A stretch of DNA of 64,000 nt from positions 124,001-188,000 of the forward strand of contig JAIOAU010000005.1 of assembly GCA_019873655.1 (NCBI GenBank), read 5' to 3'. Under the pieces are notes generated by a model. The model searched no databases, was not told the origin of the DNA, and was given only the letters and a program-made list of their open reading frames with translations. Position numbers and translations under genes: made by a program. The DNA comes from Chloroflexota bacterium. GTDB lineage: Bacteria > Chloroflexota > Anaerolineae > Anaerolineales > Villigracilaceae. Shown piece after piece: positions 37,496-45,273 of the stretch. Each line of letters opens with the position of its first letter. The first letter of the stretch is position 1.

Positions 37496-38026
37496 ATGAA
37501 AACCGAACGCTTTCCCCTGTGGGGCAAAGTCCTGATTTTGCAGGCCGTCTTCCTGGTGCTGCATTTTCTCTACGACTGGGCCCCCGGCCCGGCGACGGCC
37601 ATCTTCAGCGGGACGAACGAGTCCATTTACCAGCACATGAAGGTGGCGTTCTTTGCTTATCTGTTCGTCTCGGCGCTCGAATATCTTCTGGTTCGCAAAT
37701 CTCTCGCCGCGCCCGCCCGTTTTCTGCACGCCCGCGCCCTGACGGCGGTGCTGTTCCCGCTGCTGGTCATCCCCTGGTACTACACCTCGGCGGCCTACTT
37801 CGTCAGAATTGAGTCCGTGTTCCTGGAAATCCTGTTCGCCAATCTGGCCACCCTGCTGAACTCCATCTCCGGCGTGCTGATTGAACAGCATCTCGAAAAG
37901 GTCGTCTTCAGCCGCGGCCTGAAGTGGTGCACCGCGGCGCTGTTCGTCATCACCTTGTCCGAGTTCATCATTTTCACCTACCGCCTGCCCTGGCTGGATG
38001 TCTTTGCCAATCCGCCGGGCTGGTAA
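37496..38026 (+). CDS. Small four- to five-helix membrane protein (DUF6512-like), paralogue A
   Basis: The 176-residue protein has about five helices (roughly 10-30, 45-65, 75-95, 105-125 and 140-165). The segment SGTNESIYQHMKVAFFAYLFVSALEYLL around residues 38-65 resembles the NES-x-x-H-K motif of DUF6512 proteins. It is paralogous to the 43314 gene of this cluster (shared SG-x-x-ES-x-x-QH-x-K, FFAYL, LEILF/LEILW and FRLPW-x-DVF). Location in the cluster suggests a membrane function such as a transporter or scaffold, unproven. The ATG is preceded by GGAGG. Confidence 0.85.
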   Translation: MKTERFPLWGKVLILQAVFLVLHFLYDWAPGPATAIFSGTNESIYQHMKVAFFAYLFVSALEYLLVRKSLAAPARFLHARALTAVLFPLLVIPWYYTSAAYFVRIESVFLEILFANLATLLNSISGVLIEQHLEKVVFSRGLKWCTAALFVITLSEFIIFTYRLPWLDVFANPPGW

Positions 38027-38134
38027 TCAATTGGAATCAACCGCAAAGGCCGCAGCGTGGTTGATGATTTTCAAAATCTGCGCCGCTGCGTCAATCTGCG
38101 GATTAACTCTCACCTCTCGAAAGGAGAACCCAAA

Positions 38135-38467
38135 ATGTCCACAATCAAGGAAGTCATGATGAGTCTGCCCGGCCTGTTCAAGCCCGAAAAGGCCAAAGGC
38201 TGGAACCGCGTCATCCTGTTCGATTTGCAGGGACAGGAACCCTCGCAATGGACGCTCATCGTCCAGGACGGCACGGCGACCATCGAGGAGGGCCAGACGC
38301 GCGAACCCAAACTGGTCATCAGCGGCAACAGCGAATACATCGTCCAGATGTTCACCGGCGAAGTACCGCCGATGAAACTGGTCAACGCCAAACTGCTGAA
38401 GATGAAAGGCCCGATGATGGACGCCATCGCCTTCTCCGGGCTGTGGAATTTGCCGAAGAAGTATTAG
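38135..38467 (+). CDS. SCP2-like sterol-carrier-domain protein
   Basis: The 110-residue protein is a single SCP2-type domain: IKEVMMSLPGLFKPEKAKGWNRVILFDLQG to KLVISGNSEYIVQMFTGEVPPMKLVNAKLLKMKGPMMDAIAFSGLW. SCP2 domains bind lipids or acyl-CoA in a hydrophobic pocket and commonly serve as carriers for CoA-linked enzymes. It is preceded by AAAGGAG. The gap of 108 bp before it contains nothing else recognised. Next to thiolase-fold enzymes, this protein probably carries their hydrophobic substrate. Confidence 0.88.
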   Translation: MSTIKEVMMSLPGLFKPEKAKGWNRVILFDLQGQEPSQWTLIVQDGTATIEEGQTREPKLVISGNSEYIVQMFTGEVPPMKLVNAKLLKMKGPMMDAIAFSGLWNLPKKY

Positions 38468-38526
38468 ACCGACCGCAGACCGCGGACGGCCGTCGGCTGT
38501 CTGCGGTCTGAAAACAGGAGGTTCCC

Positions 38527-39609
38527 TTGAAGACAGGCATTCTCTCCTACGGCGTGGCCCTGCCGCGCTACCGCATCGAGGCCGGCGAAATCTGGAAGGT
38601 CTGGAAGAATCTCTCGACCTCCTTCTTCGACCTGCTCTCGATTGGCGAACGCGGCGTGCTGGGACCCGAAGAAGACACCCTGACCCTGGCCGTCGCGGCC
38701 GCCAAACAGGCCCTCGAGCGCGGCGGGGTCGGGACCGAAAAGATTGGCGCGCTGTTCCTGGGCAGCGGCACCAGCCCCTATGCGACCAAGGCCGCCGCGA
38801 CCGTCATGCTGGACGCCCTCGGTCTGCCCGAAACGGCCCTGACCAGCGACATCCAGTGCGCCGACAAATCCGGCTCCACCGCCCTGTGGCTGGCCGCCGG
38901 GCTGATTGAATCCGGCCAGGTGGACTACGCCCTGGTCGTCGCCGCCGACAGCATCAACCGTCACACCCAGCCCGGCATGGTGCTGGAATACGTCGCCTCG
39001 GCGGGGGCGGTGGCTTTCCTGCTCGGCAAAGAGAATCCGATTGCCATGCTGGAGGCCTTCGCCACCCACAGCCACGACCAGAACGATTACTTCCGCGTCG
39101 AGGGCGAGCGCTTCATCCAGCCGGGGGCGGGATTCTACGGCTGGGTGGCGAACTGGGGCCTGCTCGACCACGTCGTCCCGGCGGGCAAGGCGCTCTTCGA
39201 GAAGACCGGCCTGACCCCGGCCGACTTCGCCAAGTTCGCCGTCCCGCAGAAGACCGGCATCCGCCCGCTGATGACGATGGGCAAACTCGAACTGGACATG
39301 ATGCAGGTGCTGCCCTACGTGCTGACCGCCCAAATCGGCGACTGCGGCGCGGCGGGAGTCCCGCTTTCGCTGGCGCACATCCTCGACTTCGCCGAGCCGG
39401 GCGAGCGCATCGGCGTCATTGACTATGGCGCGGGGGCCGGCTGCGACGCCTGGTCGCTGGTCACCACCGAGGCCGTCGCCGAGCGCCGTCCGCAGAGCGG
39501 GCTGGTCATCCAGCAACTCGAGGACAAAATCATGGTGGACTACGCGACGATGAGCAAGTACGAGCAGAAGTACATCCAGTCGCCGCACCGCCTGAGCAAT
39601 TTCTACTAA
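38527..39609 (+). CDS. HMG-CoA synthase-like thiolase-fold enzyme (archaeal type), possibly altered active site
   Basis: The TTG start follows AGGAGG by 5 bp. The 360-residue protein aligns with archaeal-type HMG-CoA synthases: GILSYGVALPRYRIE..EIW, PEEDTLTLAVAAAKQAL, FLGSGTSPYATK, and the nucleophile region SDIQCADKSGS (Cys111). GSAG-type and ALxxADS segments follow. In the region where the catalytic His is expected (archaeal VVFHQPN-type), the protein reads FAVPQKTG, with Val/Pro at the His position, so classical HMG-CoA synthesis may be lost or chemistry altered. With thiolase and DUF35 immediately downstream, it forms a likely enzyme complex. Condensation of acyl-CoA units is the expected reaction class. 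Confidence 0.85.
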   Translation: MKTGILSYGVALPRYRIEAGEIWKVWKNLSTSFFDLLSIGERGVLGPEEDTLTLAVAAAKQALERGGVGTEKIGALFLGSGTSPYATKAAATVMLDALGLPETALTSDIQCADKSGSTALWLAAGLIESGQVDYALVVAADSINRHTQPGMVLEYVASAGAVAFLLGKENPIAMLEAFATHSHDQNDYFRVEGERFIQPGAGFYGWVANWGLLDHVVPAGKALFEKTGLTPADFAKFAVPQKTGIRPLMTMGKLELDMMQVLPYVLTAQIGDCGAAGVPLSLAHILDFAEPGERIGVIDYGAGAGCDAWSLVTTEAVAERRPQSGLVIQQLEDKIMVDYATMSKYEQKYIQSPHRLSNFY

Positions 39610-39611
39610 AC

Positions 39612-39682
39612 GTAGGGCAGGCTTTCCAGCCTGCCAGGATGGTCTGGAAAGGCTCAATGACAGCCTGGAAAGGCTGTCCTAC
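39612..39682. repeat. Inverted pair of GTAGG-bracketed hairpins (REP-like)
   Basis: GTAGGGCAGGCTTTCCAGCCTGCC (start 39612) and a converging copy ending AGGCTGTCCTAC at 39682, each with an internal hairpin, form an inverted pair. The GTAG start before the hairpin matches the hallmark of REP/BIME elements mobilised by RAYT transposases. It lies in the 84-bp gap between the HMGCS-like and thiolase genes. Confidence 0.65.
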
Positions 39683-39693
39683 TGGAGGAAGTT

Positions 39694-40887
39694 ATGGGAA
39701 AAATTCTACGCAGAGTGATGATGATTGGCGGGGCGATTACGCCTCCCAATATCCCGATGGATTGGACCTGGCGGCAGATGGCGGCGGAGGCTTTCTGGAA
39801 CGCCCTGCAGGACGCCGGCGTGCCGGTCAAAGATGTGGACCTGGTGGCCTGCAACTACAACGACCGCGCCATCGCCGACTCCTCGCCCGGGCCGCAGATT
39901 GCCGACGCCCTGGGCATCCTGCCCAAGCCGGTCATCCCGATTGCCAACGCCTGCGCCGGGAACGGCATCGCCTCCTACACGGCCTGGAACGCGATTGCCT
40001 CCGGCCGCTGCGACGTGGTCGTCTCGATGGGCTTCGCCCGCTCCGACAACTACGACGCCATGGAAGCGATGAACTCGCAGGGCAACTATGTAGACTTCGA
40101 CTACATGCTCGGCCTGACGCACATCAACTACGGCGCGATGCGCGACGCCTATTACCGCCGCAAGTACAACGTGCCGCTCGAAGCCGCCGGTCATTGGGCC
40201 TACTGGTGCAACTGGTACGCCCGCCGCAACCCGCTGGCGGCCAGTTACTCCAAGCCGATGCCCGTCCTGGAGGAACTGTGCGCCGACACGCCCGAAGCGG
40301 AGCGCGACCGTCAGGCCACCAACCGCGGCGGCGTCGCCAGCGCGATGGTCTTCGTCGGCGAGGACGTGGCCCGCAGGTACACCGACAAACCGGTCTTCTT
40401 CGACGTGGCCTACGCCTTCCGCCCGCCGTATGTGGGCAATTTCTTCCACTATCCGGTGGACGGGATGCGCGAGTACGACATGGCCGAACTGCCCGGCCTG
40501 ATGGCCGCCGCCCGCGAAGCCTATGAAGTCGCCGGAATCAAGAAAGAGGACATCAATCTGGTTCAGGTTCACGACCTGACCGCCTACGAAGGGATGATGG
40601 CCCTCGAGGCCCTCGGTCTGTGCGAACTGGGCAAGGGCAAGGATTACGTCCTTTCGGGCGGGATGACGCTGGAGAGCAAATGCCCGGTCAACACCTACGG
40701 AGGCGGCCCGGCCTTCGGTCACGGCTCGGCCGGTTCGGACTTCCAGGCCGGGGTGCTGGAAAACTACTGGCAGATTCTCGGCAAATGCGGCGAGCGGCAG
40801 GTCAAGGACGCCCGCGTCGGCGTCAACACTTCCTACGGCACGCACCACTCGCTGGACGTGGTCGGCGTGGTGCAGAAAGGCTGGTAA
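39694..40887 (+). CDS. SCP2-type (non-specific lipid-transfer) thiolase
   Basis: The 397-residue protein has the thiolase nucleophile Cys87 (IANACAGNGIASYTAWNAI), the His region QVHDLTAYEGM (His293) and GGGPAFGHGSAGS (His343), the usual catalytic set, with the C-terminal NTSYGTHHSLDVVGVV. The VHD variant places it in the SCP2-type thiolase subfamily, typical of lipid and steroid beta-oxidation and archaeal acetoacetyl-CoA thiolases. The DUF35 gene begins 2 bp after the stop. Direction of reaction (condensation or cleavage) cannot be told from sequence. The ATG has GGAGG about 7 bp upstream. Confidence 0.92.
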   Translation: MGKILRRVMMIGGAITPPNIPMDWTWRQMAAEAFWNALQDAGVPVKDVDLVACNYNDRAIADSSPGPQIADALGILPKPVIPIANACAGNGIASYTAWNAIASGRCDVVVSMGFARSDNYDAMEAMNSQGNYVDFDYMLGLTHINYGAMRDAYYRRKYNVPLEAAGHWAYWCNWYARRNPLAASYSKPMPVLEELCADTPEAERDRQATNRGGVASAMVFVGEDVARRYTDKPVFFDVAYAFRPPYVGNFFHYPVDGMREYDMAELPGLMAAAREAYEVAGIKKEDINLVQVHDLTAYEGMMALEALGLCELGKGKDYVLSGGMTLESKCPVNTYGGGPAFGHGSAGSDFQAGVLENYWQILGKCGERQVKDARVGVNTSYGTHHSLDVVGVVQKGW

Positions 40888-40889
40888 CG

Positions 40890-41342
40890 ATGAGCGAACA
40901 ATTCCCCGAACAATTCGTCCGCTGGGACACGTTCTCCTCCGCCCTGTGGTACCGCACCCGCGCCGCCCGCTACCGGCTGGAGGGGACGCGCTGCACGGCC
41001 TGCGGCGAGAAGTTCTTCCCGCCGCGCACGGGGCTGATTTGCCCGTCCTGCCACGCCCGCGCCATGGAGCCGTATCCGTGCGCCCAGAGCGGCGAAATCG
41101 TCGCCGTGGCGCTCGATGACGTCGGTTTCCCGGCCGTCGGCTACGGCGACTACATGCCGCGCGTCCAGGCCATCGTCCGCCTCGACGACGGCATCCACCT
41201 GATGGTGGACATCATGCAAATCGCCGACCCGGCCGAGGTGCAGGTGGGGGCGCGCGTCAAGATGGTCCTGCGCAAGCACAAACGCGAGGACACCGGCGCG
41301 TGGGTCTATGGCTACGGCTTCATTCTCGACAAAGGAGCGTGA
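40890..41342 (+). CDS. DUF35 protein: rubredoxin-like zinc ribbon plus OB-fold
   Basis: The 150-residue protein has Cys35, Cys38, Cys51 and Cys54 (CTACGE...LICPSC), a zinc-ribbon, then an OB-fold domain (GEIVAVALDDVGFPAVGYGDY to VKMVLRK). In archaea DUF35 bridges acetoacetyl-CoA thiolase and HMG-CoA synthase to channel the intermediate; in actinobacteria it partners SCP2-thiolases or aldolases in steroid degradation. The adjacent thiolase and HMGCS-like genes fit both. Start is ATG 40890; no strong ribosome-binding site, so translation is probably coupled to the thiolase (2-bp gap). Confidence 0.92.
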   Translation: MSEQFPEQFVRWDTFSSALWYRTRAARYRLEGTRCTACGEKFFPPRTGLICPSCHARAMEPYPCAQSGEIVAVALDDVGFPAVGYGDYMPRVQAIVRLDDGIHLMVDIMQIADPAEVQVGARVKMVLRKHKREDTGAWVYGYGFILDKGA

Positions 41343-41343
41343 G

Positions 41344-41949
41344 ATGGAAACCTATCCCCTTTCGATTGCGATGTTCGACTTCGTCCCCGTGACGCTGTTC
41401 CTGGTGGGGGCGTTCTTCCTCGTGCGGATGGCCCTCCAGATGCGCGGCTCGCCCTGCGGACGGATGGCGATGGCCGGTTCGCTGCTGGTCTTCCTGGGCG
41501 GCTTCCTCAAGGCGACCTGGAAACTGCTCTACGCCGCCGAGGTGGCCGACATCCGCTGGATGAGCGAGGTGCAGTTCGCGCTGGTCGCGCCGGGCTTCCT
41601 GGCCCTGCTGGTGACGGCCATCCTGATGGCGCGCGGCCGGCGCAAGGCCGCCGCGTCGCCCGTGATGGCCATCGCCGCCTGGAAGATTCCCCTGCTGGCG
41701 GTCATGACCCTCTCCAGCATGGGCGCGCAGGGCATCCTGGCCTATCTTTCCTTCCAGCGGCGCGTCCCGCTGGCGGCGGTTGGCTTCATCGTCGCCTTCC
41801 TGTGCCTGGTGGCGATGGGCGGCATGGCCTCCGGCGAGCAGACGGTCGCCAAGCAGTGGATTGAAGAGAGCATCAACACCCTGGGGCAACTGGGCTTCAT
41901 GGTCGGCGCGATTTTGCTCCAGCGGGATGTCCGCGCCAAAGGATGCTGA
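41344..41949 (+). CDS. Small polytopic membrane protein in the cluster
   Basis: The 201-residue product has five to six helices: about 10-30, 40-60, 75-100, 120-140, 145-165, and a final hydrophobic stretch near 180-195. No motif is recognised. It starts 1 bp after the DUF35 stop, with an AAAGGAG in the end of DUF35, so it is in the same operon. Likely a membrane component or permease of the pathway, by location only. Confidence 0.8.
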   Translation: METYPLSIAMFDFVPVTLFLVGAFFLVRMALQMRGSPCGRMAMAGSLLVFLGGFLKATWKLLYAAEVADIRWMSEVQFALVAPGFLALLVTAILMARGRRKAAASPVMAIAAWKIPLLAVMTLSSMGAQGILAYLSFQRRVPLAAVGFIVAFLCLVAMGGMASGEQTVAKQWIEESINTLGQLGFMVGAILLQRDVRAKGC

Positions 41950-41960
41950 GAGGAGAAGAG

Positions 41961-43304
41961 ATGAACGACAAAAAACTGAAGAAGAAATACGGCAAGCAGT
42001 ACGGCTACGAGGTCTTGTTCAAGAATCAGCCGCGGCAGGTCGTCGGCAAGGTCGGCGTCATCATCGGCGAACTGGGCATGCCGGAGGAGTACGAGCCGGA
42101 ATTCTACAGCCGCTTCATGGAGCACGTCTTCGAGTACATCATGCCGCCCTTCCTGGTGGGGATGATTCTGGCCGACCGAGGCATGGGGCTGGTGGACCCG
42201 GAAAATCCGCTGGCGCGCGAGCCGTTCCAGCCGCGCCAATTGATTGACTCGAACGGCTCCTTCGTCAACAAGGCCGGCAAGCCGTACGTGGAATGCCCGG
42301 TCAAGTGGGTCAATCCCATCAAGAAGAACCCCTGGGATCACGGCTACTTCCTCTACAAGGGCGACGGCCCCAGCGGCCGCCCGGATGTGTGCGACAAAGT
42401 CGGGGCCAAAATCATCGGCTGGTACTACGGACACCTCCTGCCGGAGAAGAAGGTCGCCTGGCGTTCTCAACTGCGCAAGGTCTATGAAGAGGCGGTCGCC
42501 GAACTCGCCAAACGCTTTCCCGGGACGGAATTCCGCAACGCCTACTACATGTACCCGGAGACCATCCATCAGGCGGTCGAGGAATTGCTCGCCGCCGGCT
42601 GCGAGACCATCGTCTATCAGAACATCAACAACCCCATCTACTGCGACTTCGAGGACTACGGCTACGCTCTGGTGACCGCCCACGAGGCCGTCGCCGGACG
42701 GGCGCGGGTCATCATGGCCGACCAGCTCGGCAATCAGCCGTCGCTGCGGGAGGCCTACCTTCAGATTTTGCGCGACCGGCTCGCAGGTCTGGAGCGGAAC
42801 GCCAGCGTGCTGGTGATTCTTTCCCGGCACGGACATCCCTTCAAGAAGGAGACGCAGGATGAACGCGCTCCCCTCTACCGCGGACCGCTCGAGGCGGGCG
42901 TCCGCCAGGTGATGGCCGGCTGGCCCGGCAAGTGGGAGGTGGTCTGGTCATTCGATGAGTACGCCGACGAGTACTGGGACCCCAAGCGCACCAAGTTCGG
43001 CACCTACGACGCCTACCGCAAGGCCATCGAGGAAGGCTACGACTACGCCATCGAACTGCCGACCGAGTTCCCGGCCGAGAACACCGACCTGATGATTTTC
43101 CACGCCATGAAGAAATTCTGTGCCTTCGCCGAATACGACCGCAACGCCCCGATTCCGTACCCGGACTGGGAACAGCCGCTCGTGCGCACCTTCCGCGAGG
43201 GCAGGACGACCGGCATCTACGCCGGCTGTCCGGTCGGGCCGTACCGCAAGTACGTGGCGCAGGCGGTGGTGGATTCGCTCGGTCAGGTTTTGTCTGCACG
43301 ATAG
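41961..43304 (+). CDS. Protein of unknown function, possibly chelatase-like fold
   Basis: The 447-residue soluble protein is rich in aromatic residues, Asp and Glu. The central segment reads KVGVIIGELGMPEEYEPEFYSR near the N-terminus, EELLAAGCETIVYQNINNP around 220-240, and VLVILSRHGHPFKKETQDERAPLY, which resembles the HGS/HG metal-binding loop of chelatases (HemH/CbiX superfamily). A second His cluster lies near the C-terminus (MIFHAMKKFCAF). The similarity is weak, and other alpha/beta folds are possible. GAGAGGAG lies upstream of ATG, 11 bp after the membrane protein. It may be the pathway's carrier-activating or cofactor-handling enzyme. Confidence 0.7.
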   Translation: MNDKKLKKKYGKQYGYEVLFKNQPRQVVGKVGVIIGELGMPEEYEPEFYSRFMEHVFEYIMPPFLVGMILADRGMGLVDPENPLAREPFQPRQLIDSNGSFVNKAGKPYVECPVKWVNPIKKNPWDHGYFLYKGDGPSGRPDVCDKVGAKIIGWYYGHLLPEKKVAWRSQLRKVYEEAVAELAKRFPGTEFRNAYYMYPETIHQAVEELLAAGCETIVYQNINNPIYCDFEDYGYALVTAHEAVAGRARVIMADQLGNQPSLREAYLQILRDRLAGLERNASVLVILSRHGHPFKKETQDERAPLYRGPLEAGVRQVMAGWPGKWEVVWSFDEYADEYWDPKRTKFGTYDAYRKAIEEGYDYAIELPTEFPAENTDLMIFHAMKKFCAFAEYDRNAPIPYPDWEQPLVRTFREGRTTGIYAGCPVGPYRKYVAQAVVDSLGQVLSAR

Positions 43305-43313
43305 GAGGCGGCG

Positions 43314-43877
43314 ATGAAAACGGCAACCGGTTTCCGCCCCTGGCTGAAGGGCCTGCTCTTCTGGGTGACCTTTCTGCTCCTGTACGTGCTGCGCAAACTC
43401 GCGCCGGTCATCCCCATCACCCTCATCAGCGGTGTGGACGAGTCGAACTTCCAGCACTACAAGGCGACCTTCTTCGCCTATCTCATCATCTCATTGGTCG
43501 AATACCTGATTTTCCGCAAGCGGGTGAACGACCGCGCCCCCTACTGGTACGCCCGGCTGACGGCGGCCATCTTTGCCCCCTGGATGGTCTTTCTGGTTTG
43601 GTATGGGATGGTTGCAGTGGCAGGCCAGTTGCCCCTCCCGCTGGAAATCCTCTGGGGCAACGTCGCCACTCTGCTGGTGGGCATCCTGGCGGCCACCTTC
43701 GAGCGCGGCTTCGAGCAGATGCCGTACAGCCGCTCTTTGAAAGCCGTCATCTGGGCGCTGTTCGTCATCTCCATTCTCACCTATGTCATCCTGACCTTCC
43801 GGCTGCCGTGGGCGGACGTTTTCACCGAGCCGGACTGGCAGAATCATTCTCTCTTGTTGTGGAGGCAGTATGTGTAA
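43314..43877 (+). CDS. Small membrane protein (DUF6512-like), paralogue B
   Basis: The 187-residue protein has about five helices and shares with the 37496 gene the motifs SGVDESNFQHYKATFFAYLIISLVEYLI, the LPLEILWGNVATLLVG stretch and a C-terminal FRLPWADVFTEP, showing paralogy within the same operon. A strong AGGAGG precedes the ATG. Its last 8 bp overlap the SDR gene (start 43870). Function unknown; two copies suggest a heterodimer or substrate-specific pair. Confidence 0.88.
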   Translation: MKTATGFRPWLKGLLFWVTFLLLYVLRKLAPVIPITLISGVDESNFQHYKATFFAYLIISLVEYLIFRKRVNDRAPYWYARLTAAIFAPWMVFLVWYGMVAVAGQLPLPLEILWGNVATLLVGILAATFERGFEQMPYSRSLKAVIWALFVISILTYVILTFRLPWADVFTEPDWQNHSLLLWRQYV

Positions 43878-44631
43878 ACGTTTCGAGAACAAAGTCGCCA
43901 TCGTGACCGGCGCGGCCTCGGGCATCGGACGCGCCGCGGCGGTGCTGTTCGGGCGCGAGGGCGCCAAAGTGACCGTCTGCGACGTGAACGAGGCCGGGCT
44001 GGAGGAGACCCGCGCCCTGGTCGCCGCCGAAGGGGCCGAGTGCCTGAGCATGATTGTGGACGTCCGCAAGCAGGAACAGGTCGAGGCCTGCGTGGCGGCC
44101 ACGCTGGAGAAATTCGGCACGATTGACATCCTGGTCAACAACGCCGGGACCGGGCAGTTCGTCCCCTTCGCGATGATGGACAACGAGGAATACGACCGCG
44201 TCATGGACATCAACGTGCGCGGCATGTTCTTCTTCAGCCGTGCCGTTCTGCCAACCATGATGGACAAGGACTACGGCAAGATTGTCAACGTCACCTCCAT
44301 CATGGGCGAGGTGGCCGGACAGGGACAGTCCATCTACAACACCAGCAAGGGCGCGGCCAAGATGATGACGCAGGGCATCGCCGTGGACTGCTCCGGCTAT
44401 CACATCAACGTCAACGCCGTCGCGCCCGGCATGGTGCTGACCGGCCTGACCAAGAACATGCTCGGCGACCCCGACCAGGTGCAGTATTTCCTGGAGAAAA
44501 TCCCCATGCGGCGCATCGGCGAGCCGGAAGACATCGCCCACGCCATCCTCTTCCTCGCCAGCGACCAGGCCTCCTACATCCACGGCGCGACCCTGCACGT
44601 GGACGGCGGCATGATGTGCACGCGCATGTGA
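43870..44631 (+). CDS. Short-chain dehydrogenase/reductase (FabG-like)
   Basis: The 253-residue protein is a classical SDR: cofactor loop VTGAASGIGRAA, VNNAGTG, catalytic Ser in VTSIMGEV and Tyr-x-x-x-Lys in YNTSKGA, PGMVLT, and the C-terminal VDGGMMCTRM. D41-type cofactor preference cannot be settled reliably. It probably reduces a 3-oxoacyl-CoA or a related ketone made by the upstream thiolase-fold enzymes. Its start overlaps the stop of paralogue B by 8 bp, showing operon membership. It is the last gene of the cluster. Confidence 0.93.
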   Translation: MCKRFENKVAIVTGAASGIGRAAAVLFGREGAKVTVCDVNEAGLEETRALVAAEGAECLSMIVDVRKQEQVEACVAATLEKFGTIDILVNNAGTGQFVPFAMMDNEEYDRVMDINVRGMFFFSRAVLPTMMDKDYGKIVNVTSIMGEVAGQGQSIYNTSKGAAKMMTQGIAVDCSGYHINVNAVAPGMVLTGLTKNMLGDPDQVQYFLEKIPMRRIGEPEDIAHAILFLASDQASYIHGATLHVDGGMMCTRM

Positions 44632-44656
44632 GAGAAGAACGTTTCTAAAAGCCCGC

Positions 44657-44683
44657 GTAGGTCGGATTGCCAATCCGACCTAC
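44657..44683. repeat. Perfect 27-bp palindrome (GTAGG... REP-like)
   Basis: GTAGGTCGGATTG pairs exactly with CAATCCGACCTAC around a single C. It starts with the GTAG hallmark and follows the end of the ten-gene cluster. It may also act as a transcription terminator, although no T tract follows. Confidence 0.7.
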
Positions 44684-44702
44684 TGCACTTAAAATACACT
44701 TG

Positions 44703-45263
44703 ATGAACACCGTTTTGGCCGAAACCCGTCTGCCCGGCGGGGCGCTGCTCCAACTCGTGCAGGGCGACCTCACCGACGAGACGACCGACGCCATCGTCAA
44801 CGCCGCCAACGAATACCTCCATCACGGCGGCGGCCTGGCCTGGTCCATCGTCCAGCGCGGCGGCGAGCGCATCCAGCAGGAATCGGACGCCTGGGTGCGG
44901 GAACACGGCCTCGTAACCCACGACTCGCCCGCCGTGACCTCCGGCGGACGCCTGCCCTGCCGCTACGTCATCCACGCCGTCGGCCCGGTCTGGGGCGAAG
45001 GGGAGGAGGACGCCAAACTGGCCGCGGCCGTCGCCGGGTCGCTGCGCGCCGCCGACGAGTTGGGGCTGGCCTCCCTCGCCCTGCCCGCCATCTCGACCGG
45101 CATCTTCGGCTTCCCCAAAGACCGCGCCGCCGGGGTCATCCTCGCCGCCATTCGGGACTATTTCGCCGCCCGCCCTTCCCATCTCCAGTTGATTCGGCTG
45201 GTCTTGTTCGACAGCGACACCGTCCAATCTTTTCGCGTTGCCTGGAATCTCCTCCTCGGATGA
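44703..45263 (+). CDS. Macrodomain protein (ADP-ribose-processing)
   Basis: The 186-residue protein has the macro fold motifs: VQGDLTDETTDAIVNAANEYLHHGGGLAWSIVQRGG, the ADP-ribose-binding glycine-rich loop, and LPAISTGIFGFPKDRAA. Related enzymes remove ADP-ribose from proteins or convert O-acetyl-ADP-ribose. It starts just after a palindrome and is 10 bp before the SpoU-type methyltransferase, so the two may be cotranscribed. Confidence 0.93.
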   Translation: MNTVLAETRLPGGALLQLVQGDLTDETTDAIVNAANEYLHHGGGLAWSIVQRGGERIQQESDAWVREHGLVTHDSPAVTSGGRLPCRYVIHAVGPVWGEGEEDAKLAAAVAGSLRAADELGLASLALPAISTGIFGFPKDRAAGVILAAIRDYFAARPSHLQLIRLVLFDSDTVQSFRVAWNLLLG

Positions 45264-45273
45264 CCGCCTCCCC

